A DNA stretch of 64,000 bases from Prorocentrum cordatum (taxonomy: Eukaryota > Sar > Dinophyceae > Prorocentrales > Prorocentraceae): NCBI GenBank assembly GCA_963575745.1, contig CAUYUJ010020693.1, forward strand, positions 401,791 through 465,790, in the 5' to 3' direction. Made by a program: the position numbers and the translations under genes. Below, piece by piece: positions 22,201-28,436 of this stretch. The notes under the pieces were generated by a model, which ran no database searches, was not told the DNA's origin, and saw only the letters and a program-made list of their open reading frames with translations. The first letter of the stretch is position 1. Each line of letters opens with the position of its first letter.

Positions 22201-23103
22201 TTGTGCCCTCGCAATATTGAATCGTGAGTCTTTCCAGAACACCATTTCCGTACGCTCACCATTGGAATCCGTGAAACTCTTGCAGATGCTCAGGACGAAC
22301 GTTCGCGGCGCAAAGGCGAGAGCCACATTTTGCAAAGGAGCCGCCCTCAATCCGTGAAGCTCTTGCAAATGTTGTGATCGGCGCTACGACGAGAGCCACA
22401 TTTCGAAAACGGCCCGCCTTCAATCAGTCAAACTCTTGCAAATCAACGGATGTGTGCGGCGCTAAGTCGAGAGCCACATTTCGCCCTCAATCCGTTAAGT
22501 TCTTGCATTTTGTTGACACGAATCTGCGCGGCGCTAAGGCGATAACAACATGTTGAAAACGACCCGCCATCAATCCGTGAAACTCTTGCAATTGTTTAAA
22601 ACGTGTGCGCGCGGCGCTAGGGCGAGATAATAATTTTCAAACCAGCCGCCCTCAATATGTGAAGCTTCAGAGTCATGAGTGGTGAGAGGAAGTCTCAGGC
22701 GAAACGTCTGGCCCGCCCTCTCGACCGGCATCGGGCGCGACAGGGAGGAGTTTTAAGGAGGAGCAGTGGAGGCGGATGGAGGTGGAGGAGGAGGAGGAGG
22801 GGGAGGAGGGGGAGGAGGAGGATAAGGAGGAGGAGGAGGAGGCGGAGGGGGAGGGGGAGGGGGAGGGGGAGGGGGAGGGGGAGGGGGAGGGGGAGGGGGA
22901 GGGGGAGGGGGAGGAGGAGGGGGAGGAGGAGGAGGCGGAGGAGGGGGCCGCTCAGGCACGCGTCGTTGGAGCTGCGCGGCGACCGCGAGCTGCTGGCCGA
23001 GGCCCTGCGGCAGAGCGGAGCCGCGCTGCGCCACGCCGACGAGGCCCTGAAGAGCGACCCGGACGCCGTGGGCAACGTGAGGGGCGCGGGCATGGAGGGC
23101 TGA
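4437..23103 (+). CDS. Multi-exon DUF4116-repeat protein gene (14 exons A-N)
   Basis: Fourteen short high-GC exons can be joined in one continuous frame. The product is about 400 codons of tandem DUF4116-type units, in which a helix of the form x-V-V-L-A-A-V-R-x-x-x-x-A-L is followed by a second helix ending L-R-x-D. DUF4116 is a Pfam family of unknown function, so no activity is claimed. Exon phases agree at every junction (A-K total exactly 313 codons, and A-L leaves two bases that M completes). Introns run from 158 to 4530 bp with GA, GC or GT donors and AG|G acceptors, as known from dinoflagellates. No signal peptide or membrane segment is visible. The first ATG (4437) has an acidic Gly-rich leader; upstream exons cannot be excluded. 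Joins E/F and L/M and the 3' end are the weak points. The exons are seen directly; the join is inferred. Confidence 0.65.
4660..4812. mobile_element. Diverged GATACCGCTGC-family copy, in A/B intron
   Basis: The core GGAGCCCTCGTCGCCGCGGC and GGGAGGTCTGGGGAGCAGCG match the family. The ends are weak. Confidence 0.4.
4999..5091 (+). CDS. Exon B, DUF4116 unit
   Basis: 31 codons after an AG|G acceptor (TGCTCCCAG|GAC) with the only good polypyrimidine tract among these introns. It encodes a clean unit with NREVVLALVRRSG followed by HALQFASEELRGDE. It ends GACGAG; the intron begins GAGCCG (GA donor), and GAGGAG is repeated at both ends of the B/C intron. Joined to exon C it reads RGDE-EVVLEAA, exactly the expected spacing. 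Confidence 0.8.
5461..5532 (+). CDS. Exon C, DUF4116 unit
   Basis: 24 codons: EVVLEAAKHSFG then DALQYAPIAMRK. The frame stays open to about 5573 and a GTGAGT motif, but the sequence after 5532 (GGTGACCACACCGTG) recurs near 11163 as GTTGACCACACCGTG in non-coding DNA. The exon is therefore ended at AAG|GATGCG (GA donor). Splicing to exon D gives MRK-DPRFML. Confidence 0.75.
5955..6080. repeat. GATGCATC palindrome cluster, copy
   Basis: Interleaved CATCGCCGATGCATCGGCGATG palindromes (here split) with CTCGACGTGGAGCCCGAGTT and TCTCCACGCTGGCG. Copies at 23408-23515, 41745-41830, 50440-50540 and 51640-51790. Confidence 0.7.
6264..6324 (+). CDS. Exon D, DUF4116 unit
   Basis: Starts after AAAGAAAG|GAC and encodes DPRFMLDVLKHCPHALGYAF. 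Read on without splicing it stops two codons later at TAA (6333). A GC donor at 6325 fits: a 9-bp direct repeat GGCCGGGAC spans both ends of the D/E intron (6324-6332 and 6724-6732). The acceptor side ends in GAG|GCC. Phase 1 matches exon E. Confidence 0.75.
6486..6688. mobile_element. Palindromic CTTCTCAGAAGG element, in D/E intron
   Basis: About 203 bp. Outer inverted ends TCGGCGGCGAGCGAGGGGGG / CCCCCCTCGCTCGCCGCCGA; the interior has several CCTTCTCAGAAGG / CTTCTGAGAAG palindromes. It fills half of the 400-bp D/E intron. Confidence 0.75.
6725..6807 (+). CDS. Exon E, variant segment with Cys
   Basis: Continues exon D as GRDRNDEGAVLQELDG then RGYFCGRRADPE. This is less like DUF4116 than its neighbours but has high-GC codons in a consistent frame. 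It is ended at CCCGAG|GTCAAG (GT donor), because reading on meets an in-frame TAG at 6841, inside an inverted-repeat element whose ends read GTAGGCCT. An alternative donor 3' of this point cannot be excluded. Confidence 0.5.
6838..7230. mobile_element. Inverted-repeat element (GTAGGCCT ends) in E/F intron
   Basis: GTAGGCCTGCCAAACAATGT at the left pairs with CGTGGTAGGCCTAC at the right. The AACAATGTTCTGAGAACC block also recurs internally at about 7073. A second copy lies at 35430-35950. Confidence 0.6.
7236..7340 (+). CDS. Exon F, Cys-rich insert between DUF4116 units
   Basis: 35 codons after CACAG|GAG. The segment has ECPDGRPLLHEGLPF and then three cysteines in C-x7-C-x2-C spacing (CDPELGEQCPAC), like half of a zinc-binding knuckle. 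It is not a DUF4116 unit. It ends TTCCAG with a GA donor (GACGGA); CAGGAC is repeated at both ends of the F/G intron. A related exon-like segment with DGQPLL lies at 35957, next to a copy of the same upstream intron element. Confidence 0.55.
7650..7790. mobile_element. GC-rich foldback element, copy
   Basis: CGCGCGGAGTTCTTGGATCA and GCGCTGGGCCCCCCTGGCGG, then GGCGCGCTCCGCGCGCCAGG and AACCAAGAAATCCGCGCGG. Arms are complementary around a palindromic GC centre. Lies in the F/G intron. Confidence 0.65.
8021..8162. mobile_element. GATACCGCTGC-family copy, in F/G intron
   Basis: GGTACCCATACCGCTGCCC at the left; core GGAGGCCCTCGTCGCCACTG and ATCCTGGTCAGAACGCACCC; right GGGAGTAGCAGCTCCTGTACC. Confidence 0.6.
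8279..8328 (+). CDS. Exon G, first half of a DUF4116 unit
   Basis: After GCTGCAG|GAC it encodes DRNFMLQAVGVQWMAL and then the first two bases of an Arg codon. Donor GA (GAG|GAGCC). A 7-bp repeat GAGGAGC (8326-8332 and 10105-10111) brackets the 1779-bp G/H intron. Phase 2 is completed by exon H. Confidence 0.75.
9287..9435. mobile_element. Second copy of the CAGGGCTGG element (non-coding)
   Basis: 149 bp, ends CAGGGCTGGACC and GGTCCAGCCCTG, flanked by GGGCCATT (left) and GGGCCATC (right), 7/8 matching. It lies inside the G/H intron. It shares the GTTTTGC..GGACT and AGGAAAACAGG stretches with 10231-10380. Its target has no AG|GN, so it does not form its own intron. Confidence 0.8.
9604..9742. 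repeat. Dispersed repeat (GTCCGTCGGTTTCGGT family), copy 1
   Basis: About 140 bp containing GCGAGAGGGCGTCGCGGCCG, GTCCGTCGGTTTCGGTC and ACTAAAGGGAGGTTTG; conserved at 14571 and 41231. No inverted ends noticed. Confidence 0.7.
10108..10228 (+). CDS. Exon H, DUF4116 units
   Basis: Joined to exon G it reads MALRSAEPKIKRD, then REVVQRAVRSGGLALFLAEE and HHDRELALE: the end of one unit, a whole unit, and the start of a third. It ends CTCGAG; the intron starts GCCAGGG (GC donor). The end of this exon is the insertion site of the 150-bp element described separately, so the exon/intron boundary is defined by the target-site duplication. Confidence 0.85.
10231..10380. mobile_element. hAT-like non-autonomous element forming the H/I intron (introner)
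   Basis: 150 bp with matching inverted ends CAGGGCTGGGCC and GGTCCAGCCCTG. It is flanked by a perfect 8-bp duplication CTCGAGGC at 10223-10230 and 10381-10388. The intron removed is 10229-10386 (158 bp): GC from the left copy of the duplication as donor, AG from the right copy as acceptor. Splicing restores one copy of the target, keeping L-E-A-V-R. 8-bp duplications and CAGGG ends are hallmarks of hAT elements (family knowledge). There is no room for a transposase. Confidence 0.85.
10387..10458 (+). CDS. Exon I, DUF4116 unit
   Basis: 24 codons after CTCGAG|GCC: AVRRDWRAFGRLSERLRSD then PELAE. It directly completes ELALE-AVRRDW from exon H. Donor is GT (GAG|GTCAGC). The same Glu|Glu position is used at the next two junctions (I/J and J/K). 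Confidence 0.85.
10598..10762. mobile_element. MITE with ACCTACCAAACCACCCC ends, copy 1 (in I/J intron)
   Basis: About 165 bp with long inverted ends (ACCTACCA..CCACCCAACCCGAAG and CTTCGGGTTGGGTTGGGG). It makes up nearly half of the 378-bp intron between exons I and J. Confidence 0.75.
10837..10911 (+). CDS. Exon J, DUF4116 unit
   Basis: 25 codons after CGCGAG|GAG: EAVRQNWKASAQLAPG then LREDAKLAE. The frame stays open downstream (DRRGPPNSLRDIRV, to a TAG at about 11071), but a GA donor at GAG|GATCGC joins it precisely to exon K. CCGAGGA is repeated at 10907-10913 and 13789-13795. The open read-through could be an alternative isoform or chance. Confidence 0.8.
11430..11910. repeat. Dispersed GGGCAACG repeat, long copy with insertion
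   Basis: Begins CGGCTTTTCAGCCTTGGGG and continues GATCGTCCCGAACGGCCGCC, CCGGGGCAACGTCAGAGG, the 'CCCGACAG' block and ATCGCCGATTCCACCTCGAT. The middle (about 11590-11760) holds extra sequence absent from other copies. Lies in the J/K intron, just before a CCT array. Confidence 0.55.
11925..11991. repeat. (CCT)n array
   Basis: About 22 CTC triplets in the J/K intron. Confidence 0.95.
12388..12450. repeat. (GGA)n array
   Basis: GGA with ATGAGG interruptions. Confidence 0.9.
12822..12993. repeat. (GGA)n array
   Basis: About 170 bp with GGATAAGGA and GGACGA variants; J/K intron. Confidence 0.95.
13158..13374. repeat. Long foldback (about 70-bp arms) in J/K intron
   Basis: CTTTGGACGCCCGAAATGGG at the left and its complement CCCATTTCGGGCGTCCAAAG at the right. 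The pairing continues through CTATGCCCAACA, leaving a loop of about 75 nt. Confidence 0.75.
13794..13913 (+). CDS. Exon K, DUF4116 units
   Basis: 40 codons after CCCGAG|GAG: EVVRQCAMAFASLPAKLRG, then VRELALAAVGSDWRAYEHAL and E. It continues KLAE-EVVRQ from exon J. Its donor is GA (CTCGAG|GACCGC). The preceding 2882-bp intron is the second longest in the model and holds several repeat families. Confidence 0.8.
14216..14367. repeat. Foldback (about 65-bp arms) in K/L intron
   Basis: CCAGCCTGGAACATATCCCT pairs with AGGGATACGTTCGAGGCTGG, and CAGGGACTC with GAGTCCCTAG; the short loop includes TTGTTTTTTGAG. 152 bp in total. Confidence 0.75.
14571..14716. repeat. Same family, copy 2 (K/L intron)
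   Basis: GACACGTCGATTAGTGAATT, CGAGAGGGCGCCGCGGCCG and TTTGCTAAGGGAGGTTTAG align with 9604 and 41231. Confidence 0.7.
15515..15690. mobile_element. Palindromic CTTCTCAGAAGG element, copy
   Basis: Contains GGGCCTTCTCAGAAGGC and CTTCTCAGAAGGCGGAGGG with diverged ends. Lies in the K/L intron. Confidence 0.6.
15845..15951 (+). CDS. Exon L, DUF4116 unit
   Basis: After GCCGAGAG|GAG: ELRGDREIALRAVRQHGLAL, then ELRRGEERTTTPRGS. The first 25 codons are typical; the tail is about five residues longer than a normal linker. The end at TCGAG|GCGTTC (GC donor) is chosen because it leaves the two bases that exon M needs. An unseen micro-exon before M is possible. Confidence 0.65.
16128..16262. mobile_element. 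GATACCGCTGC-family copy, in L/M intron
   Basis: Left GTTGATACCGCTGCCTTTGC, right GGAGTAGCGGTATCGATATC; core CTGGTCAGAATGCACCCAGG. Confidence 0.6.
16440..16610. repeat. (GA)n tract
   Basis: GAGAGAGA with GGGAGAGACAG interruptions; L/M intron. Confidence 0.9.
16655..16945. repeat. Diverged tandem repeat GGCTATGTCGCCGCMGTCGC
   Basis: Units of about 55-95 bp with CTGTCTGCCG, GTGGCTATGTCGCCGCC and CGCCGCCCGTC. A second array is at 51965-52230. Both are followed by AGATTGCAC. Confidence 0.7.
17650..18090. repeat. Duplicated block, copy 1
   Basis: Shares, in order, GCGCGTCGGCCGCG, GGCGTGATCAGCATCGGCG, GTTGTCGACGTTGCCAT, CTGGCCGCTGCGCGCG and GGGTGGGTGGGATG with 19262-19655. One frame reads TATIIIVSTVVDVAIRPRPP in copy 1. 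Confidence 0.7.
18573..18909. repeat. (AGCTAA)n / (AGCTGA)n hexamer array
   Basis: About 340 bp of AGCTAAGCTAAAGCTAAGCT with AGCTGA and GTGCAGCT variants. It is not the TTTAGGG-type telomere repeat. It lies in the L/M intron. Confidence 0.9.
19219..19242. repeat. T homopolymer
   Basis: About 24 T, in an AT-rich pocket. Confidence 0.95.
19262..19655. repeat. Duplicated block, copy 2
   Basis: Diverged direct copy of 17650-18090. The same frame reads ATIIIVFSVVDVAMIPRPPK. Confidence 0.7.
19915..20215. repeat. (CATA)n/(CGTA)n tract
   Basis: ACATACATACGTACATACAT-like, about 300 bp, ending just before the inverted element upstream of exon M. Confidence 0.9.
20275..20465. repeat. Inverted-repeat element just upstream of exon M
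   Basis: TTCCCAGACATCCGCCGATG..TTTTTGTTCGATCC pairs with GGATCGAACAAAGAAACATA..GTCCGACATCTGGGT. It ends 16 bp before the exon M acceptor. The CCCAGACATCCGACG motif also occurs near 11888, 24490, 24690 and 53060. Confidence 0.65.
20482..20526 (+). CDS. Exon M, half DUF4116 unit
   Basis: After GGGACAG|G: RDLVFEAVRQDWRSL plus two bases of Arg. The donor is GC (CTCAG|GCACCC). An 11-bp direct repeat CGCTCAGGCAC (20520-20530 and 22949-22959) brackets the 2429-bp M/N intron, the longest such repeat here. The join to exon L is supported by phase only; the join to exon N is strong. Confidence 0.7.
20576..20910. repeat. Interrupted (GGA)n arrays
   Basis: Three GGA-rich stretches downstream of exon M, in the M/N intron. 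Confidence 0.9.
21351..21478. mobile_element. Palindromic CTTCTCAGAAGG element, short copy
   Basis: Ends GGCGGCGGCGAGCCCTGGGG / CCCCAGGGCTCGCCGCC flank GGCCTTCTCAGAGGGCGGCG and CTTCTGAGAAGGC. Lies in the M/N intron. Confidence 0.65.
22745..22945. repeat. (GGA)n and (GGGGGA)n array abutting exon N
   Basis: 200 bp of purines, with about twelve GGGGGA units at 22845-22915, ending 10 bp before the exon N acceptor. Confidence 0.95.
22956..23103 (+). CDS. Exon N, DUF4116 units and possible C-terminus
   Basis: After CCGCTCAG|GCAC, joined to M: RHASLELRGDRELLAEALRQ, then SGAALRHADEALKSDPDAV. It reads on as GNVRGAGMEG to TGA (23101-23103), which may be the true end. A GTGAGG donor after 23076, or a GC donor after 23071, would lead to further exons. 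The acceptor follows about 200 nt of nearly pure purines. A GATCGAGG minisatellite begins right after the stop. Confidence 0.7.
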
Positions 23104-23362
23104 GAGGGGGTCGAGGTAGCGAGGGATCGAGCGATCGATATAGAGGATCGAGGGATCGGGGAGGGGATCGAGGAGGAGATCGGCGAGGGGGTCGAGGTAC
23201 CGAGGGATGGAGTGATCGACAGAGGATCGAGGGATCGAGGAGGGGATCGAGAAGGAGATCGGGGAGGGGATCGAGGAGGGGATCGGGGAGGGGATCGAGG
23301 AGGGGATCGAGGAGGAGATCGGGGAGGGGGTCGAGGAGGGGATTGAGGAGGAGAGCGGGGGC
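23103..23362. repeat. Minisatellite GATCGAGGAGGG/GATCGGGGAGGG
   Basis: Units of 12-15 bp start within 2 bp of the exon N stop codon and run about 260 bp. Confidence 0.85.
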
Positions 23363-23407
23363 AACGTTCGTCTGCGCCTCTTAGATGGGGTCGCGGTAGA
23401 CGGGGTC

Positions 23408-23515
23408 GGAGGATCGCGCCGCATCGCCGATACATCGGCCATGTGGCTCGATGTGGAGCCAGATTTTTTCCACGCCGACGTCGCCGATGCATCGGCGATG
23501 TGGCGCGATCCTTAG
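23408..23515. repeat. GATGCATC palindrome cluster, copy
   Basis: GCATCGCCGATACATCGGCC, GATGTGGAGCCAGATTTTTT, CCGATGCATCGGCGATGTGG. Confidence 0.7.
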
Positions 23516-23609
23516 CCCCATTTGGGAGGCCTCCAGTTTGGGGGGGGATAGGCTCAGGTCGGGCAGGGTTCGAGGGACTTCGGACATGTTCGTTGGTTCT
23601 TGGCGACTT

Positions 23610-23740
23610 TTCAGCCTCGGGATGACCTTCAGCGGTTGCGCTTCGCCGAGAGAGTTCCAGGGGTGCCCGAATCGTCTCGAACGGCCGCCAGAGAGCCTTG
23701 AAGGGCAACCCAGAGTTCGGAGGCAACGTTATGGAAGGTG
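23610..23740. repeat. Dispersed GGGCAACG repeat, 5' half
   Basis: CGACTTTTCAGCCTCGGGA, AATCGTCTCGAACGGCCGCC and GAGGCAACGTTATGG; the 3' half is missing. Confidence 0.5.
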
Positions 23741-24054
23741 GAGGAGCCCTGAGATCCTGGCGCCTCCCCTTTCGTTCAGAGCCAGGCGTTTTCGCCAGCG
23801 CCCTAGGACCCTCAGATATCGATCTGGATCGAACAATGCGCAGAAAGATTGTTTCTGGTGCTCTGGTTACGATTTCCGCGATGTTGCATGTTTCCCTACG
23901 TCGGATGCCAGGGAGGAATCGGGGTGGCAAGGCTTCACACTGCGCACAGACAGCTGCAGATAACCAGCAACAGCTGTCCTCAACAGGCCCTCCGAGTGGC
24001 CCGAGCTGGCCTCGACAGCCCCCCCGAGTAGTCTGTGGCGGTCACCTGCTCTCG

Positions 24055-24500
24055 GCTGCTGTCCAGCCTCGGGGTGCCTTCCACTGGCTGGTCCTCCTCC
24101 TCCCCCTCCTCCGCCTCCTCCTCCTCCTCCCTTTCCTCGTCCTCCTCCTCCTCCTCCTCCTCCCTTTCCTCCTCCTCCTCCTCCTGCTCCTGCTCCTCCT
24201 CCTCCTCCTCCTCCTCCTCCTCCTCCTCCTCCTCCTCCTCCTCCTCCTCCTCCTCCTGGGTTGCCCGGATCGTCCCGAACGGCCGCCATAGAGCCGAGTT
24301 GCGACCAGAAAGCGCCAGGGAGCACCGTCGGGGGGGGATGGGCTCAGGGGAGGACGCACGGACCCCCACTCGCCCACGGAGCGTCGACAGGGGCCCGACA
24401 GCCCACCCCGCCCACTGAGCGCGCGGAGTCACCGTCGGGGGCATCTCACCGATCCAGCGGCGACGTATCGCCGATTGCAGCTCGATGTGCCCGGGCATCC
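24055..24500. repeat. Dispersed GGGCAACG repeat interrupted by a CCT array
   Basis: CAGCCTCGGGGTGCCTTCCA, then about 165 bp of CCT repeats, then GATCGTCCCGAACGGCCGCC and CGACGTATCGCCGATTGCAG. The microsatellite expanded inside the element. Confidence 0.55.
24092..24256. repeat. (CCT)n array
   Basis: About 165 bp, within a GGGCAACG-family repeat. Confidence 0.95.
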
Positions 24501-25084
24501 GACGAGTTGACTCTTTCACAACGTGGCTCCCCAGAGGTCTGGACCCCTTCCCCAGGACCCTCAGTCGCCCATTGAGTGCCAAGATTGACCTCATAGCCCA
24601 CCCCGCCAAGCAGTGTGCGGATTCTTTGTCGTTGGCCTCGCGCCGATCCAGCGGCGATATATATGGCCAATTCCAGTTCGATGTGCCCAGACATCCGACG
24701 TTGTGACTTTTTCACAGCGTGGTTCTTCAGAATTCTGAACCCCTTCCTCGGGACCTGCTGTTAATCCTGAGTCGTTTCCTGACGGTCCTGGAGCCCAGTG
24801 AGGGTCCCCCCAAGGACTAGAACTGTCAAACACCCTCCGTCGCTGTTTCTCCGCAACGAAGCGACGTCAGGGTTTCCTCACAGCTGGTGCCCCCTTAGAG
24901 GGTCTATTCCGATCCGATCCATCCGATTCGATGCTCATTCTCTCGATCCAATTCGATGTCGATGCTCGGCGATGTATCACCATTTCCAGGCCGATGTCCC
25001 CCTCACCTGAGCGGGGGATGCTCCAGGGCATGCTCTGGTGGTGGGGCGCTCCCACAGAGCCGCCGGGCGCGCCACGCCTGCGGG

Positions 25085-25145
25085 CGGAGGAGGTGGAGGA
25101 GGAGGAGGAGGAGGAGGAGGAGGAGGAGGAGGAGGAGGAGGAGAC
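25085..25145. repeat. (GGA)n array
   Basis: About 20 GGA triplets before the exon-like fragment at 25177. Confidence 0.95.
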
Positions 25146-25176
25146 GGTCCCCCCCGATTTCTCATTGCCCCTCAAG

Positions 25177-25219
25177 GAGTTCGTGGCCATGGCCATGGCG
25201 GCGCAGTGGAGCACGCTAG
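25177..25219 (+). CDS. Isolated DUF4116-like exon fragment
   Basis: After CCTCAAG|GAG it reads EFVAMAMAAQWSTL, which fits the first helix of a DUF4116 unit. It ends GCTAG|GCCAGG (possible GC donor). It follows a GGA array (25085-25145), as exon N does. The frame also contains ATGGCCATGG, so it could be a start. It may be a later exon of the same gene, but it does not follow directly from exon N. Confidence 0.35.
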
Positions 25220-25519
25220 GCCAGGCTGGGCCACGCCCCTGGAGATCAGAGGAGGAAAGGGCACCTGGGATGGCACAAGCTACGGATGGGCAAGGTCCAT
25301 GAGCAGGATGAACCATTCTGTAGATGTCAATTCAAACGTAGGTCAGCCAGAGCGCCAGATCTTGCAGGATCCTGCAAAGTCTGGGTTGCACTGACCCGGG
25401 TCAGCGCGCAGGATCCTGCAGGATTTTGCAAAGCCAGACTGACCGAGGTTTGCATTGACCTGGGTCAGTAGAGGAGACGGGGGGACGCGACGGCGGATGG
25501 GGAGGCGGGGGAGGGGGGC

Positions 25520-25845
25520 GGGGGGAAAAAGGCGGAGGCGGAGGCGGAGGCGGAAGCGGAGGAGCATGAGGAGGAGGAAGAGGAGGAGGAAGACGAAGGG
25601 GAGGATGAGGAGGAGGAGGGGAGGAGGAGGAGGAGGAGGAGGAGGAGGAGGAGGAGGGGAGGGAGGAGGAGGAGGAGGAGGAGGAGGAGGAGGAGGAGGA
25701 GGTGAGGAGGAGGAGGAGGAGGAGGAGGAGGAGGAGGAGGAGGAGGAGGAGGAGGAGGAGGAGGGAGAGGTAGAGGAGGAGGAGGAGGAGGAGGAGGAGG
25801 AGGCGGAGGAGGAGGAGGAGGAGGAGGAGGAGGAGGAGGTGGTGG
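25520..25845. repeat. (GGA)n array
   Basis: About 320 bp with GGCGGA, GGGGA and GGTGA variants. Confidence 0.95.
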
Positions 25846-25994
25846 AGGACATGGGTGGCGGCGGGGCAGCAGGTCGGTGGGGCGGCTGTCGCGGGAGGAC
25901 CGGCAGCGGGGGTGCGGTGGGCTCGCGCCGCGTCGAGCGGCGGCGACCCCGCCGCCAGCGCTCCACGTGGAGTGCCAACGGTGGCCCAGAATCG

Positions 25995-26135
25995 ATCGAA
26001 CGTGGAGTTCCACGTGGAATCGATCGAGTTCCACGTGGAGTGGAATCGATCGAGTTCCACGTGGAATCGATCGAGTTCCACGTGGCCCGAACCGTGGCCA
26101 CGTGGAGTTCCACGTGGAATCGATCGATGTCGAAC
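25995..26135. repeat. Palindromic minisatellite GTTCCACGTGGAATCGATCGA
   Basis: About six units of 21-24 bp; each contains the palindromes TTCCACGTGGAA and ATCGAT. The right flank (CGAACGATCTGACGCTTCGG) is repeated at 26308. Confidence 0.85.
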
Positions 26136-28436
26136 GATCTGACGCTTCGGAAGCGGCCGGTCGTTCGAGCTTGAAGGACCATCCTGGGCCATCGAACCAC
26201 AAAAAGCACGCACGAAACCGAAAAATGCACGGGACATGGGCGTCCGAGCGACGGCGACGTCCGAGCGACGGCAAGCGATGGAGTGCCAACCGTGGCCCGG
26301 AATCGATCGCTGTCGAACGATCTGACGCTTCGGCAGCGGCCGGTCGTTCAAGTTTGAAGGATCCCTGCGGTGTCAGCGCCAGGGTCGTCACTCGGGGGCG
26401 GAAAAGAGGGGGGTGATGACTAGGGGGGGGGATCATGGCGGGGGTCATGATGTTTCCCCAGATTTCATGGCGCCTCTTCTTATTTCATTACGTTCCTGGC
26501 CCCCCCGCTGGGCCGCGCACATGCCGCCGGTCATGATTTGCACACCCCCCTCTTGGAGACCCCCCTCTTGGCCGCTCCCGAGTCACGACATCACATTGCC
26601 GTGTGCACCTGCACCGATCCTGGCCAGCCAGATCTTGGGCCCAGGAGCAGCCTGGCCAGTGCCGGTGTGGGTGCATGCCTGGCGTCCTCCTAGTGCCGGT
26701 GCCACTTCACCGCAGCTGGATTCTTTTCGAAATGGTTGACGTTTCGCGCATCCCCACCAGCTTCCAGCCGCCTCCGCAGCCTGCAGCTTCCACCCCTCGG
26801 CGCAGCTCAGCCCCGGCGCAGCTGCTTCCCTCGGCGGTAGGTTTAGCCCGTTTGCTCGGCGCGCGCGCCGGCAAGTAGGTTGCTCGTAGCCCGAGCTAAT
26901 TCTGCTGACGCTGTCGGACCCGTTGGCCTGCAGCTGCGACCAACAACATCCCCACCAGCCCGCATGGCGTTGGTCGACATCCACCGAGGCGCCCGACACG
27001 GCTGTCACGTGCGCCCGCGGTTCCATGACCTGGCCCTGGACTCGCTGTGTGTCCTGCTGGCGGTCCTCCTCGTCGTGTACGTGGTGCCGATCAGCTCGAA
27101 TTCCGCCATTTGGGTGTTGCATCTCGCCTGGAAGATTTTCCTGGTGCGCGCCTTCCCCTGAACGGCAGCGAGGTTCGCCTCCCGTTTATCATTAATTGTC
27201 CTCTTTCGGTGCGCGTAATTCAAGCCGCTGCTCGCTCGTGGCGCCTCTGACGCCGCCCGACTTCCTTCGACGCGGCTGCGATCAAAAAAGTATCCCCACG
27301 AGCCCATCCAAAAACGCTGCCCAGGGGCGTTGAGGTGACCAGTGAAGCGGGGGAGCACGCAGACGAACAAAGTGCGGGGGAAACGGGAGAGGTTGTAGGA
27401 GGTCGTCGGAGTAGGAAGAGGAGCAGGCGCAGGAGGACGAGGAGCAGGCGGAGGAGGACGGCGAAGAGGAGGAGAAGGGCGGGAAGAAGGGTCAGGGGCC
27501 TCTCGGAGATTTTTGGGATGCTTCTTGGGAGCTTATTGGAGGCCACTTGGGGCATCATCGGGCTTTTTGGGAACATTGTGGTTGCTCCAAGGGAGCCTTT
27601 TGGAACCTCTTGGCTGTCTCTGGGGGGCATTTGTGGGGGTCCTTGGTGGCATATTGGGCCTCCTGGGCGCCTGGTGGGCCGATCTTGGAGGTCATCGACC
27701 GAATAAGGGGAGGAAGGAAGGGGGGGGGCAATTAGCCTTGCCCCTCGTTAGCCTCTCAAATCGCCTCTTGGGGCGCTATTCGAGGGCCCTTGGAGCGTTA
27801 TATGCGCTCTTGGCGCCGTCTTGGGGCTCTCTTGGGCCCCTTCCTGGGGCCCTCTTAGGCCATATGGGAGCCATCTTGAGGCCTCGGACGGCCACCGGAA
27901 GCGAAGAGGCGAGAAAGCAACACAACATTATTTTTGTAGATTTTGGAAGGATGTTTGCCTGTGGGGGGCTTCCTTGGAAGTCTCGGAAGCCTCTTGGAGC
28001 CGTCTTGGAATGTTATCAGGGCCTTTTGGGGAAATATTGGGAACTATATTGAGGCATTCTGAGCTATCTTGAGCCATTTTGGATGCCCCCTTGGGCTTTC
28101 TGAGGTCCTCTCGGATCCGTCTTGGGCGAAAACGTATTCTCTGACACTTCGCGCCCGCCCCCGTTCAGGTCTTGAGGAGTGGGTCATGGGGGAGAGGCAA
28201 ACCCTTCCCCGAAGGGGAAGAGTCAGGTTGGAATCCGAGAGGGTTAGTGGGATTCTGGTCACAGCGCCACCGAAAAATCACGACATACGGTTCGTGACAG
28301 TTCCCAACCATCATGTGGTGTTGGGTCCTCGCTCTGAAAAAGCGGCGCCCCGTGTTTTCCCTTCCTCCCACTCCCTCCTGCCCTCTTCCCCTTCCTTGCT
28401 TCTGCTCTCCGCATCAGTCTATGATTGCGGTACACA

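Noticed and set aside
26880-27161. Frame with a hydrophobic LCVLLAVLLVVYVVP segment
   Set aside because: Could be a membrane helix, but a related stretch (VLVFIVVPIG) occurs at 55310 in apparently non-coding DNA, so it is more likely a repeat.
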